Source: Phototrophicales bacterium (lineage in GTDB: Bacteria > Chloroflexota > Anaerolineae > Aggregatilineales > Phototrophicaceae). Taken from it: a stretch of 7,665 bases of DNA. Under the pieces are notes generated by a model. That model did no database searches, was not told where the DNA came from, and was given only the letters and a program-made list of their open reading frames with translations. Within the stretch, counting starts at the first letter, position 1; each line of letters starts with the position of its first letter. Below, piece after piece: positions 1 to 5,736 of this stretch. A program made the translations under genes and the position numbers. The stretch spans positions 1 to 7,665 of the forward strand of contig PGTJ01000109.1 in NCBI GenBank assembly GCA_002794515.1, given 5' to 3'.

Positions 1-719
1 ATACCACCAAGTACGACCAATAATGGAGCGATAATCAATGCGGGCAAAAAATTGGCGAGCCGAATTTTTTTGATTTCCATCAATGCCAGCGCCAAGCCCA
101 TCAGCACAATCCCACCCGTCGCGGTGAGTTCGGCGATCATCGGGTCGGTCATGAAAGACCCCGCCACCATGCCCAATAATGATAATCCGCCTTGCACAAC
201 CAAGATGGTCAACACGCTAAATCCCGCGCCGATGCCGAATGTGGCGGCAAAAGCGACCGCGCCAAATCCATCTAAGGCGCTCTTGATGGCGATCAACCGA
301 AAGCCCTCTGCCAAGCCCATGCCGTCTTGAATCGAGCCAATAATCGTGAGTGGTCCGATGCAATACACCAAACTGGTGGTCACAAAACCATTGATAAAGC
401 GTTGCCGTTCTAATATCCCCGCTTCGGTATCGCCATTCACCGATTGACGGGTGAAGCGTTTTTGGAGCCATCCCGCCAAATTTTCGAGCGCGAGGTCTAT
501 CCGCAATATCTCGCCAATAATCACCCCGATGAGCAAAGCCAATAACACGATAATCAGGTTGCCCGTTTTGCTGGCGTTATCTACACCCAAAAAAAAGACC
601 AACAATCCCAGCCCCGTCATGACCGATTCTTGCATTCGCGCTGGCAAGCGATTGCCGATGAGGATGCCCAATAAACTCCCAAACGCGACAGTCGTCATAT
701 TCAAAAGTGCGCCACCCAT
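1..719 (-). CDS. DUF554 family membrane protein, 3' end off window
   Basis: An open frame of 239 codons runs from an ATG at 719 to the left edge without a stop. The product is a hydrophobic multi-pass protein of the DUF554 family (PF04474; B. subtilis YdfK and E. coli YqgA belong here), which has no firmly established biochemical role. Family hallmarks are visible: NRLPARM near residues 23-29, GFVTTSLVYCIGPLTIIGSIQDG around 111-133, IKSALDG around 145-151 and LMEIKKIRLANFLPAL around 213-228. Alternating glycine-rich hydrophobic segments suggest about six or more membrane helices. Members are usually about 225-240 residues, so only a few residues should be missing. AAAGGA lies 10 bases upstream of the ATG and supports this start. 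The gene sits in tandem behind a terminator for the upstream acetyltransferase unit, so it probably has its own promoter in the short gap; I could not identify one. Confidence 0.9.
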   Translation of the reverse strand, partial: MGGALLNMTTVAFGSLLGILIGNRLPARMQESVMTGLGLLVFFLGVDNASKTGNLIIVLLALLIGVIIGEILRIDLALENLAGWLQKRFTRQSVNGDTEAGILERQRFINGFVTTSLVYCIGPLTIIGSIQDGMGLAEGFRLIAIKSALDGFGAVAFAATFGIGAGFSVLTILVVQGGLSLLGMVAGSFMTDPMIAELTATGGIVLMGLALALMEIKKIRLANFLPALIIAPLLVVLGG

Positions 720-766
720 GTGACTAATATCCTTTATGTTGATGAAGATCAATACGATTACGAGAC

Positions 767-801
767 AAAAAAATAGGGCATAGCGCCATGCTATACCCTA
801 T
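767..801 (-). terminator. Rho-independent terminator of the phosphotransferase-GNAT unit
   Basis: Read on the minus strand, a 12-bp stem (773-784 with 790-801; arms ATAGGGCATAGC and GCTATACCCTAT, one mismatch) closes a 5-base loop. A run of seven T (complement of 767-773) follows. It begins 32 bases after the stop of the acetyltransferase gene and 48 bases before the DUF554 start, so it should end the upstream transcript. On the plus strand no T-run follows the hairpin, so it looks unidirectional. Confidence 0.85.
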
Positions 802-832
802 CGTGAAAAACCGATTCGAGTTTGGTCATGCG

Positions 833-1324
833 CTAAAAGGTCTTGGTTAACCAGTAAATGCCCTGTGCCGATGCGACTTGCCCATTCACGGGCAATTGTT
901 GCATCATGCCTGTGATAGTATACCCAAGTCCGACAAAGAACGAGATGTTCTCTTTGGCACAGCGAATACGGGCTTTTTGTGAGCCACGCTGGATGGCGAT
1001 TTCTTCTGCCATTTGAACCATACGCTTGCCAATGCCTTTGCCGCGCAATTTATCACCGACCCATAACAGGTCAATGGTCAACACATCTTGATGGATGAAC
1101 GCCGCCAAGCCCGCCACCACATCGCCTTCAAAGTCATCGAGGCTAATGTCGATGGGGAATACATCGGCATGGCGATGTTCGGGCGCAAAAGAGACCACAT
1201 CGCGCAATTTGCGTGCCAGATATTTGTAAAATTGGTCATCGAGTGTATCGGTGACGGTGAATTCGTATGTGCCACTATAACGAGCTTGTAACTGCGCGAT
1301 TTGAATAATGTTATTTTTCGCCAT
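833..1324 (-). CDS. GNAT family N-acetyltransferase
   Basis: This 163-residue protein has the single-domain length typical of GCN5-related acetyltransferases, which move an acetyl group from acetyl-CoA to an amine. Motif A is clear: beta-strand LTIDLLWV (82-89), then the pyrophosphate-binding loop R94-G-K-G-I-G99, then a helix to about residue 113. Motif B follows as RIRCAKENISFFVGLGYTITG near the C-terminus, including the FFxxLGY signature. The N-terminal third (substrate side) is not recognisable, so the substrate is unknown. The ATG lies 15 bases after the stop of the upstream phosphotransferase. The likely ribosome-binding sequence TAAAGG overlaps that stop codon, which argues for co-transcription and perhaps translational coupling. 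A strong terminator lies just downstream. Pairing of a GNAT with an APH-fold kinase recalls small-molecule modification loci, but this is inference. Confidence 0.9.
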   Translation of the reverse strand: MAKNNIIQIAQLQARYSGTYEFTVTDTLDDQFYKYLARKLRDVVSFAPEHRHADVFPIDISLDDFEGDVVAGLAAFIHQDVLTIDLLWVGDKLRGKGIGKRMVQMAEEIAIQRGSQKARIRCAKENISFFVGLGYTITGMMQQLPVNGQVASAQGIYWLTKTF

Positions 1325-1339
1325 TTGGTTTGTCTACCT

Positions 1340-2347
1340 TTATTGGTTGTTCGGTTGCATTAAGAATGTCTTCATCTCTGCTACACGTTCCGCAATCACC
1401 TGTGGGGCGCGGTCGCGTACCGATGGGTTCGATAGATTACCAGCTATCCAACGGCACGAGGCGATATGCCGTGCCATGACCAGTGTTTGTAAGTAATCGA
1501 TATATGCCTCTGGTTGAGGTCGGGCTTGTTGATAGCCATCCCATAACATAAGACGTAATTGGGCATAATTGGGTTCATTTCTGTTCATCCATAAGAATGG
1601 TGCGAGGTCATACAGATAATAGCCATAACCACTATCATCAAAATCTATCGCGCCAACCTGCCCTTCATCCCACAGCAAATTCTTGGGGATGAGGTCGGCA
1701 TGGATGAGACCGAAAGTGTGCGATGTTTTGCCCAATTGCTCAAAAACCTCCAACACACGGGCTTGTACATCTGCCATCACCGATAATTGGTCATCGGTGA
1801 AAATTTTCGCGCCGTCTTTGGGGTTGTAGGGCGAATTTTCGCCGAACAATCCTTCATAATCCAATGTGGGGCGCACAAAATCGGCAGGTGGTACAAATGC
1901 CGATGCAACAGTATGCAATTGCCCAATCAACTGACCAATCATTCGGATGTGGTCGTCTGTCATATCAGCAAGGGCGATGTGTTCACCTTTTAGCCATGTT
2001 GTTAAGGTACAATATGCAGGAAGCGGTTCATCTTCCAGTTCCCCGATGTAAATATCCCCCGCAGGAGATGGTACATAGAGGCGATTCTCTGTTAAAGCAC
2101 GTAACCATATTTGTTCAGAACGCAACCATGCCAGAGATTTGAGTCCTGGGCGATGGATGCGTAATGTAAACATGCCCGATGATGCTTCGACCCGATACAC
2201 CGCATTATTGGTATACGTGGTCAGGTGGAGGTGGGCATCCTTCAGACCATAAAAATCAACCGCACGTTTAGCGAGGTCTGATAGGCGAGCCAGTTGCGCC
2301 TCATGAGATAAATTGTCGAAGGTTACTTTGTCGTGATGAACGTACAT
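1340..2347 (-). CDS. APH-fold phosphotransferase (kinase), substrate unknown
   Basis: This 335-residue protein of the aminoglycoside phosphotransferase / homoserine kinase type II / SrkA superfamily (PF01636) should transfer the gamma-phosphate of ATP to a hydroxyl. The N-lobe shows NNAVYRVE (47-54) followed by TLRIHRPG (61-68), as in SrkA-like and homoserine-kinase-II-like members. The hinge region is near LTTWLKGEHI (115-124). The catalytic loop is HADLIPKN with H216, catalytic D218 and N223, and the metal-binding motif is IDFDD with D235. All core catalytic residues are present. The sequence does not distinguish an antibiotic kinase from a metabolic or protein kinase. The ATG at 2347 is preceded by AGAGGA with a rather long 12-base spacer, and this spacer belongs to an inverted repeat shared with the upstream leader. 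A 25-codon ORF lies 172 bases upstream and the GNAT gene follows after 14-15 bases. Confidence 0.9.
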   Translation of the reverse strand: MYVHHDKVTFDNLSHEAQLARLSDLAKRAVDFYGLKDAHLHLTTYTNNAVYRVEASSGMFTLRIHRPGLKSLAWLRSEQIWLRALTENRLYVPSPAGDIYIGELEDEPLPAYCTLTTWLKGEHIALADMTDDHIRMIGQLIGQLHTVASAFVPPADFVRPTLDYEGLFGENSPYNPKDGAKIFTDDQLSVMADVQARVLEVFEQLGKTSHTFGLIHADLIPKNLLWDEGQVGAIDFDDSGYGYYLYDLAPFLWMNRNEPNYAQLRLMLWDGYQQARPQPEAYIDYLQTLVMARHIASCRWIAGNLSNPSVRDRAPQVIAERVAEMKTFLMQPNNQ

Positions 2348-2351
2348 GACT

Positions 2352-2534
2352 AACGTTGTTCCTCTAAAATATTTGATATCGCGCTCTGACGGTTAAAGAT
2401 GACAATACGAACACAGCCACACCGATAAAGAAGTCTACTTGTGGGGGTGCGCGGATTGCTCTTCGCGTCGGCGATGAGCGACCTAGAACAACGTTGTATG
2501 ATGAGGGGTTAGACGGGTCTTAACGTTGGACTAG
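2352..2534 (-). promoter_or_regulatory. Candidate attenuation leader with mutually exclusive pairings
   Basis: The spacer between the small ORF and the phosphotransferase holds three copies of a self-complementary element, all read on the minus strand. Copy 1 (2534-2522, CTAGTCCAACGTT) covers the last four codons of the small ORF and the first base of its stop. Copy 2 (2495-2483, AACGTTGTTCTAG) can pair with copy 1 at 11 of 13 positions. Copy 3 (2361-2352, GAACAACGTT) is a perfect 10-base complement of part of copy 2. It begins inside the phosphotransferase Shine-Dalgarno AGAGGA (2365-2360), and a G-U pair extends the stem to 2362. Pairing 1:2 would free the ribosome-binding site; pairing 2:3 would partly cover it. 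The pairing is seen in the sequence. The regulatory function is inferred by analogy with erm/cat-type leaders. Repeats of this type could instead be protein-binding DNA sites. Confidence 0.5.
2458..2479 (-). other. Compact hairpin in the leader RNA
   Basis: GCTC, A, TCGC, a CGAC loop, GCGA, A, GAGC on the minus strand forms two 4-bp helices separated by one A-A mismatch and closed by a 4-base loop. It starts 3 bases after leader copy 2 in the transcript. No T-run follows, so it is not an intrinsic terminator. It could stabilise the leader fold or bring copies 2 and 3 closer together. Confidence 0.5.
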
Positions 2535-2597
2535 CGCACCCAGAAGTTGACCATTGGGCAAAAGAGTCTGTTGGATGAAGAATTTGGGAAATGCCAT
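2520..2597 (-). CDS. 25-residue peptide, candidate leader peptide
   Basis: This short ORF starts at ATG 2597 and ends with TAA at 2522-2520. AAAGGAGG (2612-2605) lies 7 bases upstream of the ATG, the best Shine-Dalgarno sequence in the window, and a near-consensus promoter lies about 70-100 bases upstream. The peptide begins MAFPKFFIQQ and ends LLGALVQR. It is moderately hydrophobic, lacks a signal peptide and matches no family I know. It precedes the phosphotransferase on the same strand, and its last four codons form one arm of a structure that competes with a helix over the phosphotransferase ribosome-binding site. This placement suggests a cis-acting leader peptide whose translation is sensed. 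It could instead be a functional small protein. Initiation signals are strong; the role is inferred. Confidence 0.7.
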   Translation of the reverse strand: MAFPKFFIQQTLLPNGQLLGALVQR

Positions 2598-2604
2598 GGG
2601 TACG

Positions 2605-2612
2605 CCTCCTTT
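2605..2612 (-). promoter_or_regulatory. Consensus Shine-Dalgarno of the small ORF
   Basis: AAAGGAGG on the minus strand is fully complementary to the 16S rRNA 3' end core and ends 7 bases before the ATG at 2597. Nearby genes have much weaker sites (AGAGGA at 12 bases, TAAAGG at about 12 bases), so this marks the small ORF as truly translated. Confidence 0.85.
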
Positions 2613-2653
2613 AGAAGATTTTTAGAAATTACACAAAATTCAAATGTGTTTCA

Positions 2654-2672
2654 TACACTGATGTACAGTGTA
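2654..2672. repeat. Perfect palindrome over -10 and start site, likely operator
   Basis: Arms TACACTG (2654-2660) and CAGTGTA (2666-2672) are perfect 7-base inverted repeats around ATGTA. The right arm contains the whole -10 hexamer of the minus-strand promoter, and the left arm covers the predicted start site. This placement is typical of a repressor operator. The binding protein is unknown and no regulator gene lies in this window. Confidence 0.65.
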
Positions 2673-2696
2673 ACATAATTTTGCAAATTATGTCAA
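2667..2696 (-). promoter_or_regulatory. Near-consensus sigma-70-type promoter with extended -10
   Basis: On the minus strand TTGACA (2696-2691) is a perfect -35, followed by an 18-base spacer and TACACT (2672-2667) as -10, preceded by TGT as an extended -10. Transcription would begin near 2660, giving a leader of about 60 bases before the small ORF. The spacer is occupied by one palindrome, and the -10 and start site by another, so the promoter is probably repressible. It should drive the small ORF, phosphotransferase and GNAT. For the divergent rhodanese operon a weaker plus-strand match (TTCATA 2650-2655, 18 bases, CATAAT 2674-2679) overlaps it. A TATAAA at 2760-2765 lacks a good -35. Confidence 0.75.
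2673..2693. repeat. Perfect 9+3+9 palindrome filling the promoter spacer
   Basis: Arms ACATAATTT (2673-2681) and AAATTATGT (2685-2693) flank TGC with no mismatch. The element begins at the base after the first palindrome ends and fills the gap between -10 and -35, overlapping the -35 by three bases. A dimeric regulator bound here would block RNA polymerase, or could realign the promoter as MerR-type activators do. Which of these applies cannot be read from the sequence. Confidence 0.65.
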
Positions 2697-2810
2697 TAAG
2701 CGGGTTTATGAAATTTTGGGCATCACGAAAGACCTGCATCCACAAATGCGTCTAAAGGCTATAAATCACTGTTATCGATACAACACAAGCACAGGAGTCA
2801 ATTTTATTGT

Positions 2811-3155
2811 ATGTTCGAGTCTCTATCGGTAGATGAATTTAAGGCACAATTCAAAGATAGGAACACCCCTCACCTATTGTTAGATGTCCGCACAATCGAA
2901 GAATTTGAAGAAGCACGCATCCCTGGGGCGGTCAACATCCCATTGGATGAATTAGATCTGCATATTCAACGTGTTGCGGAATTGGCTGGCGATAATCCGA
3001 TTGTTCTGGTCTGTCGCACAGGGATGCGGAGCATGATGGGCGCAGAAATTTTGCGTTATGCGGGGATAAAACACACCCTTTATAACCTCGATGGTGGCAC
3101 GATGGATTGGGCAATGAGCCGTCTCCCATTGGAACGTGGCAAGATACAAGGATAA
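2811..3155 (+). CDS. Single-domain rhodanese sulfurtransferase
   Basis: This 114-residue protein is one complete rhodanese domain, expected to carry sulfane sulfur on a cysteine persulfide in the cytoplasm. Visible features are LLLDVRTIEEFEEARIPGAVNIP (about 22-44), the active-site loop C68-R-T-G-M-R73 after the strand PIVLV, and the C-terminal YNLDGGTMDW (91-100). The six-residue active-site loop is typical of sulfur-acting enzymes rather than Cdc25-like ones. The ATG at 2811 is the only in-frame start in reach. Its Shine-Dalgarno AGGAG (2793-2797) sits an unusually long 13 bases upstream. The next gene starts 6 bases after the stop, so both form an operon. The partner is a persulfide dioxygenase-rhodanese fusion, so this protein probably feeds or accepts persulfide sulfur in sulfide detoxification. 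Confidence 0.92.
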   Translation: MFESLSVDEFKAQFKDRNTPHLLLDVRTIEEFEEARIPGAVNIPLDELDLHIQRVAELAGDNPIVLVCRTGMRSMMGAEILRYAGIKHTLYNLDGGTMDWAMSRLPLERGKIQG

Positions 3156-3161
3156 ATTACG

Positions 3162-4568
3162 ATGTTACTCAAATATTTTTATGATGATGAATTGGCACAG
3201 GCTTCGTATTTGCTCGGATGTCCGGGCGGTGGTGTGGCATTGGTCATAGACCCCGCACGAGATGTTGATCAATATATCCGCACAGCACAACAAAACGGTC
3301 TTCGCATTATTGGTGTCGCAGAAACACATATCCATGCCGATTATATCAGTGGCGGGCATGAATTGGCACAGCGCACTGGGGCGACCTTGTATATCAGCAA
3401 AGCAGGACGCGGGGGCGAATTTGCCTACGATTATCCCGATGCGCCCAATATTCGTTATGTCGGCGAAGGGGATATTATCACCATCGGCGCAGTGAAGGTC
3501 AAAGTATTATTCACACCCGGTCATACACCAGAACACATCGTGTTTGAAGTGACAGACAATAACGCAGATCACCCCATCGGCATCTTCACGGGCGATTTAT
3601 TGTTCGTGGGGGATATTGGTCGTCCCGATTTGTTAGAGGTGGCGGTTGGCGTGGCGAATACGGCAGATGCTGGCGCACGGGGACAATTCGCCAATATCCA
3701 ACGCCTGAAGACAATGCCCGATCACCTACAAATCTGGCCTGGACATGGCGCGGGTAGCGCTTGTGGCAAGGCACTGGGCGCGATTCCATCAACCACATTG
3801 GGTTACGAAAAACTGTTTAATCCCGCCTTTCAATTTGATGATGAAGACGAATTTGTGGCATGGTTACTGGATGGTCAACCCCCTGCCCCACGTTATTTCG
3901 CCCAGATGAAAAAAGTGAATCGAGTTGGGGCAACGCTCACATCGGAATTGCCGAATCCACAATGGTTAGATGAAACAGCATTGCACGAACTCATCGGGCA
4001 AAATGCCTTCATCATCGATACACGTCGTGGCGATGAATTCGCCGAAAATCACCTATATGGCACGATCAATATCCCACTCGACTCATCTCAATTCAACACA
4101 TGGGTCGGTTGGTTTGTAGATTATGCCCGCCCCACTTACCTGATTATTGACCAAGCCCGTGTGGCGCGTGCGATCAAATCGCTCCGTGCGATTGGTGTGG
4201 ATAATATCGGCGGATTATTCGACACATCGCTGGTGCAAAATCATCATGCCCACCTCACACAAATCCAACCCGAAGAAGTCGCCGATGCCAAAGGTGCGGT
4301 GATTTTGGATGTGCGGAGTCGGACAGAACGGGCAGAAGGCTATATCGCCAATTCGTTGTTCATCCCAATGGGCGAGTTATTATCGCGTTTGGATGAATTA
4401 CCAAAAGGCAAGGTCATCATCACACAATGCGGGTCGGGAGTGCGCTCACAAGTGGTCGCCAGCCTGCTCCAAAATCATCATTATGATGTGATGAACTTAG
4501 TCGGTGGCATAGACGCATGGCGCAGAGCAGGTCTACCCCTCGTACAAGGCGAGCTTATGCCCGCTTAG
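3162..4568 (+). CDS. CstB-like persulfide dioxygenase-rhodanese fusion
   Basis: The 468-residue protein has three domains. Residues 1 to about 225 are an ETHE1-type metallo-beta-lactamase fold with THIHADYISGG (H56, H58, D60), TPGHTPEH (H121), FTGD (D145) and WPGHGAGSACGK (H195), the mononuclear iron site pattern of persulfide dioxygenases. Residues about 268-355 are a degenerate rhodanese: the scaffold IIDTRRGDEFAENHLYGTINIP is kept, but the catalytic cysteine position holds an acidic residue (IIDQAR, D330). Residues about 366-465 are an active rhodanese with C423-G-S-G-V-R428 and NLVGGIDAWRRAGLP. This order matches Staphylococcus aureus CstB (about 444 residues), which oxidises low-molecular-weight persulfides and yields thiosulfate. 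The start ATG has AAGGA 9 bases upstream, overlapping the rhodanese stop. Function by family is strong; the exact in vivo substrate is inferred. Confidence 0.93.
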   Translation: MLLKYFYDDELAQASYLLGCPGGGVALVIDPARDVDQYIRTAQQNGLRIIGVAETHIHADYISGGHELAQRTGATLYISKAGRGGEFAYDYPDAPNIRYVGEGDIITIGAVKVKVLFTPGHTPEHIVFEVTDNNADHPIGIFTGDLLFVGDIGRPDLLEVAVGVANTADAGARGQFANIQRLKTMPDHLQIWPGHGAGSACGKALGAIPSTTLGYEKLFNPAFQFDDEDEFVAWLLDGQPPAPRYFAQMKKVNRVGATLTSELPNPQWLDETALHELIGQNAFIIDTRRGDEFAENHLYGTINIPLDSSQFNTWVGWFVDYARPTYLIIDQARVARAIKSLRAIGVDNIGGLFDTSLVQNHHAHLTQIQPEEVADAKGAVILDVRSRTERAEGYIANSLFIPMGELLSRLDELPKGKVIITQCGSGVRSQVVASLLQNHHYDVMNLVGGIDAWRRAGLPLVQGELMPA

Positions 4569-4600
4569 CATGAGTGTTTGCCTAGAAATCTGACAAAATC

Positions 4601-4656
4601 GCACAAAAGATGAGAATTGTCATAGAAAAGTAAATTGACCTTTTCGTCTTTTGTGC
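4601..4656. repeat. Long-spaced inverted repeat upstream of the STAS-like gene
   Basis: GCACAAAAGA (4601-4610) and TCTTTTGTGC (4647-4656) are perfect 10-base complements separated by 36 bases. The right arm lies in the spacer of the promoter at 4635-4663. No T-run follows, so it is a poor terminator for the upstream operon. It may be a paired operator or a transcript fold. A smaller nested pair, TGACAA (4591-4596) and TTGTCA (4617-4622), overlaps it. Confidence 0.5.
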
Positions 4657-4663
4657 ATACACT
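4635..4663 (+). promoter_or_regulatory. Sigma-70-type promoter of the STAS-like gene
   Basis: TTGACC (4635-4640), a 17-base spacer and TACACT (4658-4663) fit a housekeeping promoter, placing the start near 4670 and leaving a leader of about 34 bases before the ATG at 4704. The -10 hexamer is the same TACACT as in the small-ORF promoter. Confidence 0.65.
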
Positions 4664-4703
4664 ATAAGTATGATGTTGGTTTATTCGATATAAGTTGGTA
4701 ATC

Positions 4704-5120
4704 ATGCCTATTCACAATATGAATTTTGAAGGCGGGGTTTTCTTCGCCAAACAAGTTGGTTATGTTGATGATGTCGATGCACGGATGTGGATGAATGCGC
4801 TCAAAAAATACGCAAGCGCCAATAATACCCCGATTGTCGCCTTAGTCGATATGCGCGAGGTAGACCGTTTGTGTCCGACTGTATTGCGCGTATTTAACTC
4901 GTTACAAGGCATGGATAATGTGATGGGTGTGGCGCTCATCGCTAGTGAACAGATGAATTCGCGCAATGCCCAAGTGATGAGCAAACTGAGCGCTATCAGT
5001 GGATTACGGGTGTTTTCGACATTAGATGAAGGACGCTCATTTGCCCGAATGCGGCTAAATCCGACAGTGGGTGGTTATACCACCGCAACGGCATATAGCT
5101 TTGCCTTTGCGATGGGCTAA
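4704..5120 (+). CDS. Small STAS-like (SpoIIAA-fold) protein, function unknown
   Basis: A 138-residue soluble protein without signal peptide or membrane segment. The central pattern resembles STAS/SpoIIAA-like folds: a strand PIVALVDMREVD (about residues 40-51), a helix beginning CPTVLRVFNSLQ, a strand VMGVALIAS, a helix NAQVMSKLSAIS, a short strand LRVFSTLDEGRSFAR. STAS domains often act in partner-switching regulation, but no family assignment is certain and the C-terminal tail looks unstructured. I chose ATG 4704 (MPIHNMNFEGG). A TTG at 4695 is in frame but has no better ribosome site; a clear Shine-Dalgarno is absent for both. The gene has its own promoter and converges on the FHA gene with one base between stops. 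A regulatory role beside an FHA protein is attractive but unproven. Confidence 0.75.
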   Translation: MPIHNMNFEGGVFFAKQVGYVDDVDARMWMNALKKYASANNTPIVALVDMREVDRLCPTVLRVFNSLQGMDNVMGVALIASEQMNSRNAQVMSKLSAISGLRVFSTLDEGRSFARMRLNPTVGGYTTATAYSFAFAMG

Positions 5121-5121
5121 T

Positions 5122-5685
5122 TTACGAGATAAATCGCACCCGAAACGTCATGCTCCCCATACGCAATTTATCACCATCACGCAATTGGTGATTTTCGTGT
5201 TTATCGAGTTTATTCCCATTAACCGATGTGCCGTTGCTACTGCCCAAATCACGGATATTCAGTTGTTTGCCAATCAACCGAATACTGGCATGACGGCGAC
5301 TAATCCCCATCCGATACCCACCAAATGGCAATAAATCGATTTCTGGCAAAAATCCGCCTTCTGGGTCATGACGACCAATCACATATTCATGCCCTTCTTT
5401 CGGCTGTAGCTTGATGATGTTAGAAATGCCTTCTATTTCGAGCATCAGTTCCATATTCGGATGAAACAACGATGCACTACCTTGTACATCATCTGTATCG
5501 CTCACTTTAACCGTATCTGACGATTGCTCTTCGAGTTTTTCAGATGCCTCTTTACTCAATACATTGGTCTGATACGAAATAGGAATGCTATTGAGTGATG
5601 CCCCACACTTTTCGCAAAAAATAATTCCGACCCGATTCAAATGACCGCAATTTATACACGTTATCATCCCTGATGGTTGTGACAT
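5122..5685 (-). CDS. Zinc-ribbon and FHA domain protein
   Basis: The 187-residue protein has two parts. The N-terminus is a zinc ribbon with C10-x2-C13 and C24-x2-C27. A charged, Ser/Asp-rich linker (about 42-75) follows. Residues about 78-187 are a forkhead-associated domain that binds phosphothreonine, with core residues G104-R105, S129-R130-R131-H132, the D146-LGSSNGT153 strand-loop and N156-G157. Every phosphopeptide-contact motif is present, so binding is probably active. Such proteins act as adaptors for Ser/Thr protein kinases; no kinase gene is in this window. It has no transmembrane helix, so it is likely cytoplasmic. The ATG at 5685 follows a weak ATAGGG at about 7 bases. It ends one base from the convergent STAS-like gene, and no terminator is visible between them. 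Confidence 0.93.
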   Translation of the reverse strand: MSQPSGMITCINCGHLNRVGIIFCEKCGASLNSIPISYQTNVLSKEASEKLEEQSSDTVKVSDTDDVQGSASLFHPNMELMLEIEGISNIIKLQPKEGHEYVIGRHDPEGGFLPEIDLLPFGGYRMGISRRHASIRLIGKQLNIRDLGSSNGTSVNGNKLDKHENHQLRDGDKLRMGSMTFRVRFIS

Positions 5686-5736
5686 AAGATTGCCCTATCT
5701 GTGTTATTTATCGTTATATTTAGGTTAGCAAGTTTG

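Noticed and set aside
217..471. 84-codon minus-strand ORF
   Set aside because: It is out of frame with the DUF554 gene, which covers the same bases with a clear family match.
773..801. Hairpin as a plus-strand terminator
   Set aside because: No T-run follows on the plus strand and no plus-strand gene precedes it; the minus-strand reading fits.
1787..2142. Two plus-strand ORFs antisense to the phosphotransferase
   Set aside because: They are shadows of the conserved kinase frame and have no ribosome-binding site or recognisable domain.
2383..2422. A second promoter (TTGTCA on the minus strand) between the small ORF and the phosphotransferase
   Set aside because: No acceptable -10 lies at 16-18 bases, so the leader promoter at 2667-2696 is the better candidate.
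2654..2672. CopY/BlaI-type TACA-N2-TGTA operator
   Set aside because: TACA and TGTA words occur, but not at the two-base spacing of that family, so no regulator family is named.
4570..4593. Seven-codon ORF just after the fusion gene, and a similar one at 4670-4693
   Set aside because: Neither has a Shine-Dalgarno sequence, and both are too short to distinguish from chance.
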